Positions 32,421 to 40,883 of a stretch of 40,883 nt of DNA are shown piece by piece; the stretch's first letter is position 1, and each line of letters begins with the position of its first letter. The position numbers and the translations under genes are program-made. A model generated the notes under the pieces. That model was not told the DNA's origin and made no database searches. It saw nothing but the letters and a program-made list of their open reading frames with translations. Source of the DNA: Actinomycetes bacterium (GTDB taxonomy: Bacteria; Actinomycetota; Actinomycetes; Jiangellales; Jiangellaceae); NCBI GenBank assembly GCA_021793295.1, contig JAJYTA010000019.1, positions 1-40,883 on the forward strand, written 5' to 3'.

Positions 32421-32642
32421 TCAGAGCTCGCCGACCTCAACGCGCTCCACAGCCGGGCCCTGCCCGTTGAGAAGCGCCCTGACCTCGGACTCACGGTACC
32501 GCCGGTGGCCACCGAGAGTCCGGATCGACGTGAGCTTGCCGGCCTTGGCCCACCGCGTCACAGTCTTTGGATCCACCCGGAACATTGCCGCCACCTCGGC
32601 AGGAGTGAGGAGGGGCTCGGCGTCTTGTGTCCTGGTCGCCAT
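32421..32642 (-). CDS. bldC: BldC-family developmental regulator
   Basis: A 73-residue MerR-like winged-helix protein. The core LLTPAEVAAMFRVDPKTVTRW, AKAGKLTSIRTLGGHRRYRE and VRALL are nearly identical to Streptomyces BldC, which binds DNA head-to-tail on direct repeats and holds back premature differentiation. ATG 32642 has AAGGAGG five bases upstream, so the GTG six bases earlier is not needed. Position also supports orthology: bldC, a valine dehydrogenase, DUF3073 and purM occur in this order in Streptomyces, here with an exporter and gdhA inserted. The C-terminal NGQGPAVERVEVGEL tail differs from Streptomyces. Confidence 0.95.
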   Translation of the reverse strand: MATRTQDAEPLLTPAEVAAMFRVDPKTVTRWAKAGKLTSIRTLGGHRRYRESEVRALLNGQGPAVERVEVGEL

Positions 32643-32770
32643 CGTCACCTCCTTAGAACCACAGCGGGTCGTTCCCGCCGCACGGGATATTTCACCGCAT
32701 AACCAACCGCGAGGGGCACCGCCGTACGGTTGGACTCAATCGTCCATTCGGACGATGTCGCCCATGGCGT

Positions 32771-32798
32771 ACGCAAGCCTACGTAAGGTTGACGTAAG
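32771..32798. promoter_or_regulatory. Direct repeats upstream of bldC
   Basis: ACGCAAG (32771-32777), ACGTAAG (32781-32787) and ACGTAAG (32792-32798): three head-to-tail heptamers spaced 10 and 11 bp, one helical turn apart, about 130-155 bp upstream of the bldC start. BldC is known to oligomerise on direct repeats, so autoregulation is possible; the motif itself is not the published AT-rich one. Confidence 0.4.
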
Positions 32799-32831
32799 CC
32801 GCGAACCAACCCAAGTCGTGTCAGGTCGGAC

Positions 32832-34469
32832 TCAGTCAGCATGGGAGGTCGTCCCGGCGCCGACACCCTCGCCCGACGCGCCACGCCCCGTTCGCCTCCG
32901 CTTGACTGCCAGACACAGCACGGCACCACAAGCCACCGAAGCGATCGGAACGATCAACGTCGCCTTCATCGCATCAACATAGCCCTGAACGAACACATCG
33001 TGGGCCATTTCGCCGATCTTTCGCACGACTTCTTCCGGAACTCCCGGTGGAAGAGCTATGTCAATACCGTCCTGACCCGCGCTGACCTGCAGACCTCCCT
33101 CTGCGGCGCGGGAAAAACTCTGGACGAAAGGTTCACGTTCGGGCGACGGCAATTCAGTTGCAGCGTCAATCGCTTCGGCGTGAAGGCTGGCGGAAAGGCG
33201 GCTTTGCAACACCGCACCGACGACGGCACTACCCATCACCTGCCCCATCTGCCGGGTGGTGTTGAGCACGCCCGAAGCCGCGCCGGCGACCGTGTCACGC
33301 ACGTTCCGCATCGCCACGGTGTTCATGGGCGCGAACAGGCAGCCGAGCCCGAAACCGGCGACGAGCAGCCACGGCAGGAAGACCGACCAAGTAGCGTCCG
33401 CACTGGCCACCAGCAGGAAGCCGGTGATGCCGCCACCGAACAGCGACAGGCCGCTCATCAGGATGAACTTGCCGCCGATCCGGTCGGTCAGCCGGCCGGC
33501 GAACGGCGACACCAGCAACGACATCCCCGACAGCGGCGCCATGGTCAGCCCGGCTTCCAAGGCGCTGAACTCGAGCACATCCTGCAGATAGATCGTCACC
33601 GGCAGGAAGGTTCCGATCATCGCGATGGAGACCAGGGCCGCGACGCCGTTCATGATCGAATAATTGCGGTCACCGAACAGCGTGAACGGGATGAGCGGCT
33701 CGTGCTGCTGCCGACGGGCCTGCACCAGCAGGAAGACGGCGCTGAGCACCACGCCCACCACCAGCAACGCCGGAATGGAGACGAACTTCCACACCTGGCC
33801 CCAGCCGAACCGCTCCCCTTCGACCAGCGCGAAGGTCACGCAGACCAGCGCGACGCTCGCGAGGAGCACGCCAGGCAGGTCGAGCGAACGCTGCGCCCGT
33901 CGACCCCGCTCCGGGATGATCTGCCACGCCATGACGAACACGAGGACACCGATGGGGATGTTGACGAAGAAGATCCACGGCCAGTCCCCGACGGTGACCA
34001 GTAGCCCGCCGAGCGTCGGCCCGGCCACGGTGGCCGCTCCTCCGACAGCTCCCCAGATCCCGAAGGCGGCGCCGCGCTTGTGCGGTGGGAACGTCGTGAT
34101 GAGCAACGCCGACGTCTGCGGCAGGAGGATGGCCGCGCCCACGCCCTGGGCCACCCGGGCCGCGATGAGCGCGGCCGGCCCGGGAGCCAGACCGCACGCC
34201 AGCGACGACGCGGTGAACACCGCGATACCGAGCATGAACATCTTGCGCTGTCCGCGCATGTCGCCCAGCCGCCCGGTCGTGATGACGAGGACGGCGAGCA
34301 TGATCACGTACGCGTTGATGACCCAGAGGATCTCGTCCAACGACGCGACCAGGCCGGACATCATGCTCGGGATCGCGATGTTGACGATCGTGACGTCGAG
34401 CAGCGTCATGAAGAAGCCGAGACACAGCGTCAGCAGAATCGCCCAGGGATTGCCACGCCAGCGTTTCAT
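32832..34469 (-). CDS. DHA2-family (EmrB/QacA-type) MFS drug exporter
   Basis: A 545-residue transporter with about 14 hydrophobic helices. The first helix GFFMTLLDVTIVNIAIPSMM carries the DHA2 motif D1 (LDxTIVNxAIP), followed by motif A GRLGDMRGQRKMF and motif C GGAATVAGPTLGGLL. The gap between helices 13 and 14 holds a polar loop (LPSPEREPFVQ to VVRKIGEMAHDVF). It exports unknown compounds by proton antiport. ATG 34469 has AAGGAGG five bases upstream. It is divergent from the valine dehydrogenase gene (119 bp apart), with no TetR or MarR gene next to it. Confidence 0.92.
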   Translation of the reverse strand: MKRWRGNPWAILLTLCLGFFMTLLDVTIVNIAIPSMMSGLVASLDEILWVINAYVIMLAVLVITTGRLGDMRGQRKMFMLGIAVFTASSLACGLAPGPAALIAARVAQGVGAAILLPQTSALLITTFPPHKRGAAFGIWGAVGGAATVAGPTLGGLLVTVGDWPWIFFVNIPIGVLVFVMAWQIIPERGRRAQRSLDLPGVLLASVALVCVTFALVEGERFGWGQVWKFVSIPALLVVGVVLSAVFLLVQARRQQHEPLIPFTLFGDRNYSIMNGVAALVSIAMIGTFLPVTIYLQDVLEFSALEAGLTMAPLSGMSLLVSPFAGRLTDRIGGKFILMSGLSLFGGGITGFLLVASADATWSVFLPWLLVAGFGLGCLFAPMNTVAMRNVRDTVAGAASGVLNTTRQMGQVMGSAVVGAVLQSRLSASLHAEAIDAATELPSPEREPFVQSFSRAAEGGLQVSAGQDGIDIALPPGVPEEVVRKIGEMAHDVFVQGYVDAMKATLIVPIASVACGAVLCLAVKRRRTGRGASGEGVGAGTTSHAD

Positions 34470-34588
34470 CGTGGCCTCCTTGATCCACCCCTCCGGGCGT
34501 TCCTGCCCCTGCGCGCAACACTAGAGTGAATGCGACATCGTCGTCGCCCGCACCACCCCGCGGGCCCGGACGTGAAAGGGTCGCCACC

Positions 34589-35683
34589 ATGACCGACGCG
34601 TCGCCACTGGTTTTCGCTCGCACCACCGGGCACGAACAGGTGGTCTTCTGCCAGGACGCAGCCAGCGGGCTGCGGGCCATCATCGCCATCCACTCCACAG
34701 CTCTCGGGCCGTCGCTCGGCGGCACCCGGTTCTATCCGTACGGCTCCGAGCAGGCCGCGCTCGACGACGTCCTGCACTTGTCGCAGGGCATGACGTACAA
34801 GAACGCCTTGGCCGGGCTTGATCACGGCGGCGGCAAGGCCGTCATCATCGGCGACCCTCGCCTGCACAAGACCGAGACCTTGCTGCGCGCGTACGGGCGG
34901 TTCGTCGAGTCGCTGGGTGGGCGCTACATCACCGCGTGCGATGTCGGCACCTACGTGGCCGACATGGACGTCATCGCCCGCGAGTGCCAGTACGTCACCG
35001 GCCGCTCGCCGGCCGAGGGCGGTGCCGGCGACTCCAGCGTGCTGACGTCGTTCGGCGTGTACCAGGGCATGCGCGCGTGCGCCCAGCACCTGTGGAACAC
35101 CACCAGCCTGGCTGGACGCAAGATCGGCATCACCGGCGTCGGCAAGGTCGGGTCCAAACTCGCCGGACTGCTGGTCGAGGACGGCGCCTCCGTGGTGGTC
35201 ACTGACGTCTCACCGTCGGCGCTGGCCAGCGTGCGTGAAGCGCACCCCGAGGTCGAGGTGGTCGACGACACCGAGGCCCTGCTGCGTGCAGGCATCGACG
35301 TGTACGCGCCCTGCGCCCTCGGCGGTGCGCTCGACGACGACGTGGTCAAGGCCTTGGTCACCGGCGGTGTCTCGGCGGTGTGCGGTGCGGCGAACAACCA
35401 ACTGGAGCACCCAGGCATCGAGAAGAGCCTCGACGGCTCCGGTGTCCTGTATGCGCCGGACTACGTGGTCAACGCCGGTGGCGTCATCCAGGTCGCCGAC
35501 GAACTACACGGCTTCTCATTCGAACGCGCCAAGAACAAGGCGGCACGCATCTTCGACACGACCCGCGAGATCTTCACTTTGGCCGCCGGCGACGGCGTCC
35601 CACCGGCCGTCGCCGCCGACCGGCTCGCCGAGCGGCGGATCGCCGACGTAGCCCGCCTGAGGGACATTCACCTGCATAGATGA
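34589..35683 (+). CDS. Leu/Val/Phe dehydrogenase family (valine dehydrogenase)
   Basis: A 364-residue NAD+-dependent amino acid dehydrogenase, the same length as Streptomyces Vdh. Seen: [43 protein letters not shown] (catalytic lysines in MTYKN and GGGKA), [12 protein letters not shown], and the Rossmann motif [15 protein letters not shown]. It deaminates branched-chain amino acids to keto acids that feed energy metabolism and branched-chain acyl-CoA. ATG 34589 has GAAAGG ten bases upstream, and TAGAGT near 34522 is a candidate -10. The adjacency to bldC and DUF3073 is as in Streptomyces; valine rather than leucine as substrate is inferred from that. Confidence 0.9.
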   Translation: MTDASPLVFARTTGHEQVVFCQDAASGLRAIIAIHSTALGPSLGGTRFYPYGSEQAALDDVLHLSQGMTYKNALAGLDHGGGKAVIIGDPRLHKTETLLRAYGRFVESLGGRYITACDVGTYVADMDVIARECQYVTGRSPAEGGAGDSSVLTSFGVYQGMRACAQHLWNTTSLAGRKIGITGVGKVGSKLAGLLVEDGASVVVTDVSPSALASVREAHPEVEVVDDTEALLRAGIDVYAPCALGGALDDDVVKALVTGGVSAVCGAANNQLEHPGIEKSLDGSGVLYAPDYVVNAGGVIQVADELHGFSFERAKNKAARIFDTTREIFTLAAGDGVPPAVAADRLAERRIADVARLRDIHLHR

Positions 35684-35828
35684 CGACTCGCGGACTCGCT
35701 GTCCACCCGGATGAGGCGGAACAGCGCCGGCTCCTGTACCGTTATAGGTACGAGCAGATGTCATTCGAAGGGAAACGAGGGCGTCCGGATTGCTGGCCGC
35801 CCCAGTTTTGTGCGAGGGGGTCGACCCT

Positions 35829-36026
35829 ATGGGGCGCGGCCGGGCCAAGGCCAAGCAGACGAAGGTCGCCCGTCGGTTGAAGTACCAAACGCTTGACACC
35901 GACTTCGACGCGTTGCAGCGAGAGTTGGGAACCGACGGCGACCGTGGCAACGACGACACCGAGGCCGACGACTACTCGCAGTACGTCGCAGACGAGGACG
36001 ACGAGCCTCGTCGGCACGCGGGTTGA
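35829..36026 (+). CDS. DUF3073 family small protein
   Basis: A 65-residue protein. The N terminus MGRGRAKAKQTKVARRLKY is strongly basic and nearly invariant in the family; the C-terminal half (DTEADDYSQYVADEDDEP) is acidic. It is conserved in actinomycetes with unknown function. The charge split suggests RNA or ribosome contact at the N terminus, but this is a guess. ATG 35829 has GAGGGGG about seven bases upstream. The gene is between the valine dehydrogenase and glutamate dehydrogenase genes, and a short palindrome GTACC-GTTATA-GGTAC lies near its promoter at 35737-35752. Confidence 0.9.
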   Translation: MGRGRAKAKQTKVARRLKYQTLDTDFDALQRELGTDGDRGNDDTEADDYSQYVADEDDEPRRHAG

Positions 36027-36101
36027 CGAAGCCACGTACGACGATCGGGCACTGCCGGGCGGGGCGTACCCAAGCCCGGCAGACCCGGTCACCGTGCGGC
36101 G

Positions 36102-37508
<1,407 letters not shown>

Positions 37509-37536
37509 TCACGTGTCGCTTGGCTCCTGCGATGGC

Positions 37537-38607
37537 TCAGGTGGCGTACCGTCCACGCAGGTGAACCGAACCGTTGCCGTCGACGATCTCGCCGACGACC
37601 CAGGACTCCACTCCTCTCGCGGAGAGGACGCGTAACGCGTGATCGGCGGCTCCAGCGGCGACGATCACGACCATGCCGACGCCCATGTTGAGCGTCCGTT
37701 CGAGTTCAGCTTCGGCCACGCCACCGATTCGTGCCGTGACCGAGAAGATGGGTTGCGGCGTCCACGTGGATCGCTCGAGGACAGCCGACGTGTTTGACGG
37801 CAGCACCCGTTCGAGGTTCGCCGCCAACCCGCCACCGGTCACATGCGACATCGCATGCACATCGGTTTCACGGGCCAGTGCCAGGCAGTCCTGCGCGTAG
37901 ATCCGCGTCGGCTGCAGCAACTCCTCACCGAGTGTACGTCCGAACTCTGCGACGTCGCGATGGACGTCCCAGCCTGCGACATCGAAGTACACATGCCGGA
38001 CGAGGGAGTATCCGTTGGCGTGCAACCCGGACGAGGCCAGGGCGATGACGACGTCGCCGCTGCCGACCCGGGAGGCGCCGAGCAGGTCGTCGGCCTCGAC
38101 GACGCCGGTGGTGGCTCCGGCTATGTCGTACTCGTCCGGCCCGAGCAGGCCAGGATGCTCGGCAGTCTCGCCTCCGGTGAGGGCGCACCCGGCTTGCGCG
38201 CAGGCCGCCGCGATGCCTTGGACGATCGCGGCGATGCGTTCGGGGACGACGCGGCCACAGGCGATGTAGTCGGTCATGAACAGCGGCTCTGCGCCGCACA
38301 CGACGATGTCGTCGACCACCATGCCGACCAGGTCGAAGCCGATGGTGTCGTGGACGTCCATCCGCTGCGCGACGGCGACCTTGGTGCCGACGCCGTCGGT
38401 GCTGGTGGCCAACAGCGGGCGTCGATAGGTTTTCAGGGCGCTGGCGTCGAACAGCCCGGCGAAGCCGCCTAGACCGCCGACCACCTCGGGTCGCTGCGCC
38501 TGGGCGACCGCTTCCTTCATCAGCTCGACGGCGCGGTCACCAGCCTCGATGTCCACACCCGCACCTGCATACGTGGCACCGGGCGCGACGTAATGACTGC
38601 TCGACAC
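37537..38607 (-). CDS. purM: Phosphoribosylformylglycinamidine cyclo-ligase (AIR synthetase)
   Basis: A 356-residue ATP-dependent enzyme of purine synthesis that closes the imidazole ring (FGAM to AIR). Seen: TYAGAGVDIEAGDRAVELMK, LLATSTDGVGTKVAVAQRM (conserved DGVGTK), FDLVGMVVDDIVVCGAEPLFMTDY, GGETAEHPGLL and HVTGGGLAANLERVLP, all typical. GTG 38607 begins VSSSHYVAPGATYAGAG; a TATACC hexamer at 38617-38622 on the minus strand, about ten bases away, suggests a leaderless start. purF, which precedes purM in many relatives, is not here; glyoxylate genes stand on its upstream side. Confidence 0.96.
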   Translation of the reverse strand: MSSSHYVAPGATYAGAGVDIEAGDRAVELMKEAVAQAQRPEVVGGLGGFAGLFDASALKTYRRPLLATSTDGVGTKVAVAQRMDVHDTIGFDLVGMVVDDIVVCGAEPLFMTDYIACGRVVPERIAAIVQGIAAACAQAGCALTGGETAEHPGLLGPDEYDIAGATTGVVEADDLLGASRVGSGDVVIALASSGLHANGYSLVRHVYFDVAGWDVHRDVAEFGRTLGEELLQPTRIYAQDCLALARETDVHAMSHVTGGGLAANLERVLPSNTSAVLERSTWTPQPIFSVTARIGGVAEAELERTLNMGVGMVVIVAAGAADHALRVLSARGVESWVVGEIVDGNGSVHLRGRYAT

Positions 38608-38790
38608 AGCTAGAAGGGTATACGCCCGCCGCCAATACCACGCTTTCCGGGCAGGCGGGCCGCCGGGCGCCATCCCGCTGGGAGTGAAGCCGTCCCGATC
38701 ATGAGACGGCTGCGGCGTCCCCAGCGCCGTCAACGCTGCATGATCGCCTGATGCTCACCGCGTCACGGCGACCGCCTATGCTCGATCGCG
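38608..38790. promoter_or_regulatory. Divergent purM / hydroxypyruvate isomerase promoter region
   Basis: A 183-bp gap. The minus-strand TATACC at 38617-38622 serves purM; the plus-strand TATGCT at 38777-38782 lies eight bases before the isomerase ATG. Both genes lack ribosome sites, which fits leaderless messages. A CCGTC...GACGG hairpin (38692-38711 region) lies between. Confidence 0.6.
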
Positions 38791-39597
38791 ATGACCAGCA
38801 CGTCGTTCGCCGTCAACTGCTCGATCCTCCTGACCGACCGCGACGTGCCGGCTCGCCTCGAAGCTGTGCGGCTTGCCGGTTTCACTGCTGTCGAGTTCTG
38901 GTGGCCGTTCGCCACCGCGACGCCGTCCGACCCGGAGGTCGAGGCGTTCGTCACAGCCGTGCGCGACTCCGGCTTGCAGTTGGCCGCGCTCAACCTCTTC
39001 GCCGGCGACATGCCTGCCGGTGACCGTGGCGTGGTCTCGTGGCCGGGCCGGGCGGAGGAACTTAGCGCCAGCGCGGAGCTGGCCGCACAGATCGGCGCTG
39101 AGCTGGGCTGCCGCCTGTTCAACGCGCTCTACGGCAACCGGCACCCCGAAAGCACGGCCGCGGCACAGGACCAGTTGGCCGTGCGCAACCTCGCGGCGGT
39201 CGCCACCGAGCTAGCCCGGATCGACGGCACCGTGCTCGTCGAGCCGGTCAGCGGCGCGGCCGCCTACCCGCTGCGCACCGCCGACGACGTCATCGCCGTC
39301 CTGGACCGCGTGGAGCAGGAGACCGGCGCGGACAACCTCGCGCTCCTGCTCGACGTCTATCACCTGGCGACCAACGGCGACGACGTCCGCGCCGCGATCG
39401 ACCGGCATCGCGCCCGCATCGCGCATGTCCAGGTGGCCGACGCACCGGGCCGAGGCGCTCCCGGCACCGGCGAGCTGCCGCTGCAGTCCTGGATCGACGA
39501 GCTGCGTTCGGGCGGCTACCGGGGCTGGGTCGCCCTGGAGTATCGCAGCGACGACACCGACCCGTTCACCTGGTACGACCAAGGGGTTCTTTCATGA
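38791..39597 (+). CDS. Hydroxypyruvate isomerase family TIM-barrel protein
   Basis: A 268-residue xylose-isomerase-like TIM barrel. Seen: FAVNCSILLTDRDVPARLEAV (first strand, N-C-S), FTAVEFWWPF (metal Glu at VEFWWP), LNLFAGDMPAGDRG, LVEPVSGAAAYPL (Glu), LLLDVYHLATNGDD and VQVADAPGRGAPGTGEL, the pattern of Hyi (hydroxypyruvate to tartronate semialdehyde). Without a gcl gene nearby the exact substrate stays open. ATG 38791 has a -10-like TATGCT eight bases upstream. Its stop overlaps the next start (ATGA), so it is coupled to the reductase gene, as in glyoxylate/allantoin assimilation operons. Confidence 0.88.
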   Translation: MTSTSFAVNCSILLTDRDVPARLEAVRLAGFTAVEFWWPFATATPSDPEVEAFVTAVRDSGLQLAALNLFAGDMPAGDRGVVSWPGRAEELSASAELAAQIGAELGCRLFNALYGNRHPESTAAAQDQLAVRNLAAVATELARIDGTVLVEPVSGAAAYPLRTADDVIAVLDRVEQETGADNLALLLDVYHLATNGDDVRAAIDRHRARIAHVQVADAPGRGAPGTGELPLQSWIDELRSGGYRGWVALEYRSDDTDPFTWYDQGVLS

Positions 39598-40478
39598 CGA
39601 CGATCGGATTCATCGGCCTGGGCGTCATGGGCGCCCCCATGGCCGCCAACCTCGTGGCTGCAGGCTTCGACGTGACCGGGTACAACCGCAGCCCCCACAA
39701 GGTCGAGGGTCTCGTCACCGCCGGAGGCCGGCGGGCGGAGTCCATCGCCGACGCGTGTTCCGGTGCGGACGTCGTGATCACGATGCTGCCCGACTCCCCC
39801 GACGTCGAGTCGGTGGTCCTCGGTGGTGACGGCGTCCTGGCCACGACCCGCCCCGGCGCCGTGCTCATCGACATGAGCACGATCCGCCCGGACGTCGCCC
39901 GCACGCTCGCCGAGACCGCCGGCCGCCACGACGTCGGCTTCCTGGACGCACCCGTCAGCGGCGGCGAGCAAGGCGCCATCGACGCCACGCTGTCGATCAT
40001 GGTGGGTGGGGACACCGACACGTTCGCCTCGATGCGCCCCGTCCTGGACGCGTTGGGCTCCACCATCGTCCACGTCGGCCCGGCCGGCTCCGGGCAGACC
40101 GTCAAGGCGGCGAATCAGCTGATGGTCGCGGGCATCATGGAACTGGTCGCAGAAGCTCTGGTGTTCCTGGACGCTCATGGCGTCGATCGGGACCGCGCGG
40201 TGGATGTGCTCTCCGGAGGTCTGGCCGGGAGCGCCGTGCTCGATCGCAAGGCACCGGCCATGCTGCGGCGCGATTTCACCCCCGGCTTCCGCGTCGACCT
40301 GCACCACAAGGACCTCGGCATCGTCGCGGCCGCCGCGCGGGAGGCCGGTGTGGCCACCCCGCTCGGGTCGCTGGCCGCCACCCTCATGGCCTCCGCCCGC
40401 GCTCAGGGTCACGGCTCGCTGGACCATTCGGCTCTGCTGCTGTTGGTCGAGCAGCTGTCGGGGCGATCGGGCGAGTAG
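39594..40478 (+). CDS. Tartronate semialdehyde reductase-like beta-hydroxyacid dehydrogenase
   Basis: A 294-residue NAD(P)-dependent dehydrogenase of the GlxR/GarR/3-hydroxyisobutyrate type. Seen: IGFIGLGVMGAPMAANLVAAG (dinucleotide fold), DAPVSGGEQGAIDATLSIMVGG (substrate binding; DAPVSGG), GSGQTVKAANQLM (catalytic Lys about residue 170) and the KDLGIV C-terminal helix. With the hydroxypyruvate isomerase it would turn hydroxypyruvate/tartronate semialdehyde into glycerate. 3-Hydroxyisobutyrate dehydrogenase is the alternative; linkage to Hyi favours GlxR. Start ATG 39594 overlaps the upstream stop. Confidence 0.9.
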   Translation: MTTIGFIGLGVMGAPMAANLVAAGFDVTGYNRSPHKVEGLVTAGGRRAESIADACSGADVVITMLPDSPDVESVVLGGDGVLATTRPGAVLIDMSTIRPDVARTLAETAGRHDVGFLDAPVSGGEQGAIDATLSIMVGGDTDTFASMRPVLDALGSTIVHVGPAGSGQTVKAANQLMVAGIMELVAEALVFLDAHGVDRDRAVDVLSGGLAGSAVLDRKAPAMLRRDFTPGFRVDLHHKDLGIVAAAAREAGVATPLGSLAATLMASARAQGHGSLDHSALLLLVEQLSGRSGE

Positions 40479-40515
40479 CCACGGGCGGACGTTCGCCGCC
40501 GACGCCGACGCTGAC

Positions 40516-40883
40516 CTACACGGTGATGTGGACGTGGTCGTAGTGGTTCGCGGTGTCCGAGCCGCGGTCCTCCATCCAGCGCCAGCCCTCGTCGCTGCGC
40601 TCGACGGTCCAGATCCGCTGCGACCAGATGACCTCGCTGACGCCGAGCTCGGCGTAGTTGGCCCGGACCCACTCGGCGATGGCGTCGCCCTGCGAACTGC
40701 TCGAGATCATGACGTCCAAGGCGCGGCCCTCGCCGTGCGCACCCCCGTCGCCCGGCCGCAGCCCGCCGTAGGACGCGACGTCCGGGAACTCCGCGCACAC
40801 CGCGCGGTGTACCCGGATGGCCTCGTCCGTGAGGCCCTCCTCGACCTCCGAACCGGACTCACACGGCGCTGAGGAGATACCGT
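40516..40883 (-). CDS. Secreted cell-wall peptidase-like domain (M15-like), truncated at the window end
   Basis: The minus-strand frame is open from the window edge to the stop at 40516-40518, about 121 residues. It reads ISSAPCESGSEVEEGLTDEA, then CAEFPDVASYGGLRPGDGGA, HGEGRALDVMI and NHYDHVHITV. Two histidines with the acidic residue (H-x-x-G-x-A-x-D and HVH) resemble the metal site of M15-type D-Ala-D-Ala peptidases, and the domain is common at the C terminus of secreted actinobacterial wall proteins. The N-terminal part, including any signal peptide, is outside. Activity is inference; the family name used in databases varies. Confidence 0.75.
   Translation of the reverse strand, partial: GISSAPCESGSEVEEGLTDEAIRVHRAVCAEFPDVASYGGLRPGDGGAHGEGRALDVMISSSSQGDAIAEWVRANYAELGVSEVIWSQRIWTVERSDEGWRWMEDRGSDTANHYDHVHITV

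Noticed and set aside
32421-32642. Excisionase of the nearby mobile remnant
   Set aside because: The small winged-helix protein looks like Xis, but the sequence is almost that of BldC and its neighbours match the bldC locus of Streptomyces.

Overview
This is a GC-rich actinomycete chromosome segment. The evidence is GC-rich third codon positions, GTG starts with ATGA/GTGA overlaps, several probably leaderless genes, a BldC regulator, a DevR/DevS-type two-component pair, and the bldC - valine dehydrogenase - DUF3073 - purM gene order known from Streptomyces. I do not name a genus. Most of the window is ordinary chromosome; the accessory parts are two palindrome-rich intergenic regions and a small decayed mobile-element-like island.

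Layout. 1-6008: five tightly overlapping genes (decarboxylase, NIS synthetase, acyltransferase, N-monooxygenase, NIS synthetase) in the order of rhizobactin 1021 rhbB-C-D-E-F. They should make a citrate-dihydroxamate siderophore of the schizokinen or arthrobactin type. 6170-10384: cobalamin adenosyltransferase, MBL-fold hydrolase, an unknown protein, a small zincin and a membrane metallophosphoesterase. 10454-10692: tRNA-Glu, tRNA-Asp and a strong hairpin. 10725-17327: baeRF-type protein, Fur-family regulator, then a DevR response regulator convergent with a DevS-like GAF kinase, followed by DoxX-like, flavin/PPOX-fold and universal stress genes. This resembles a hypoxia/NO dormancy regulon.

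17311-23761: an IclR regulator and a hutH-hutU-M20 amidohydrolase operon. The two are tied together by a shared palindromic operator, and a striking array of palindromes (18337-18737) and a small basic protein gene lie between them. 23885-27829: a copper operon (membrane protein, YcnI, CopC, CopD-CtaG fusion). 27889-31234: tRNA-Phe with an unusual T-loop, a P-loop kinase, a GntR/UTRA regulator with three identical operators, a frameshifted DNA primase/polymerase and a GGDEF-domain protein; I read the last three as the remnant of an integrative element. 31343-38607: LysE exporter, bldC, DHA2 drug exporter, valine dehydrogenase, DUF3073, NADP-type glutamate dehydrogenase and purM. 38791-40478: hydroxypyruvate isomerase and tartronate-semialdehyde reductase-like genes (glyoxylate assimilation). 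40516-end: a truncated secreted peptidase-like domain.

The most unusual signals are non-coding. A 78-bp element occurs three times (6003, 18149, 23756), and two copies supply the stop codon of the preceding gene. A tandem pair of 103-bp palindromic units has a compensatory base change in the stem. A GTCTG-N6-CAGAC operator is shared by iclR and hutH. Three TTCTCCGGAGA-core palindromes precede the GntR gene.
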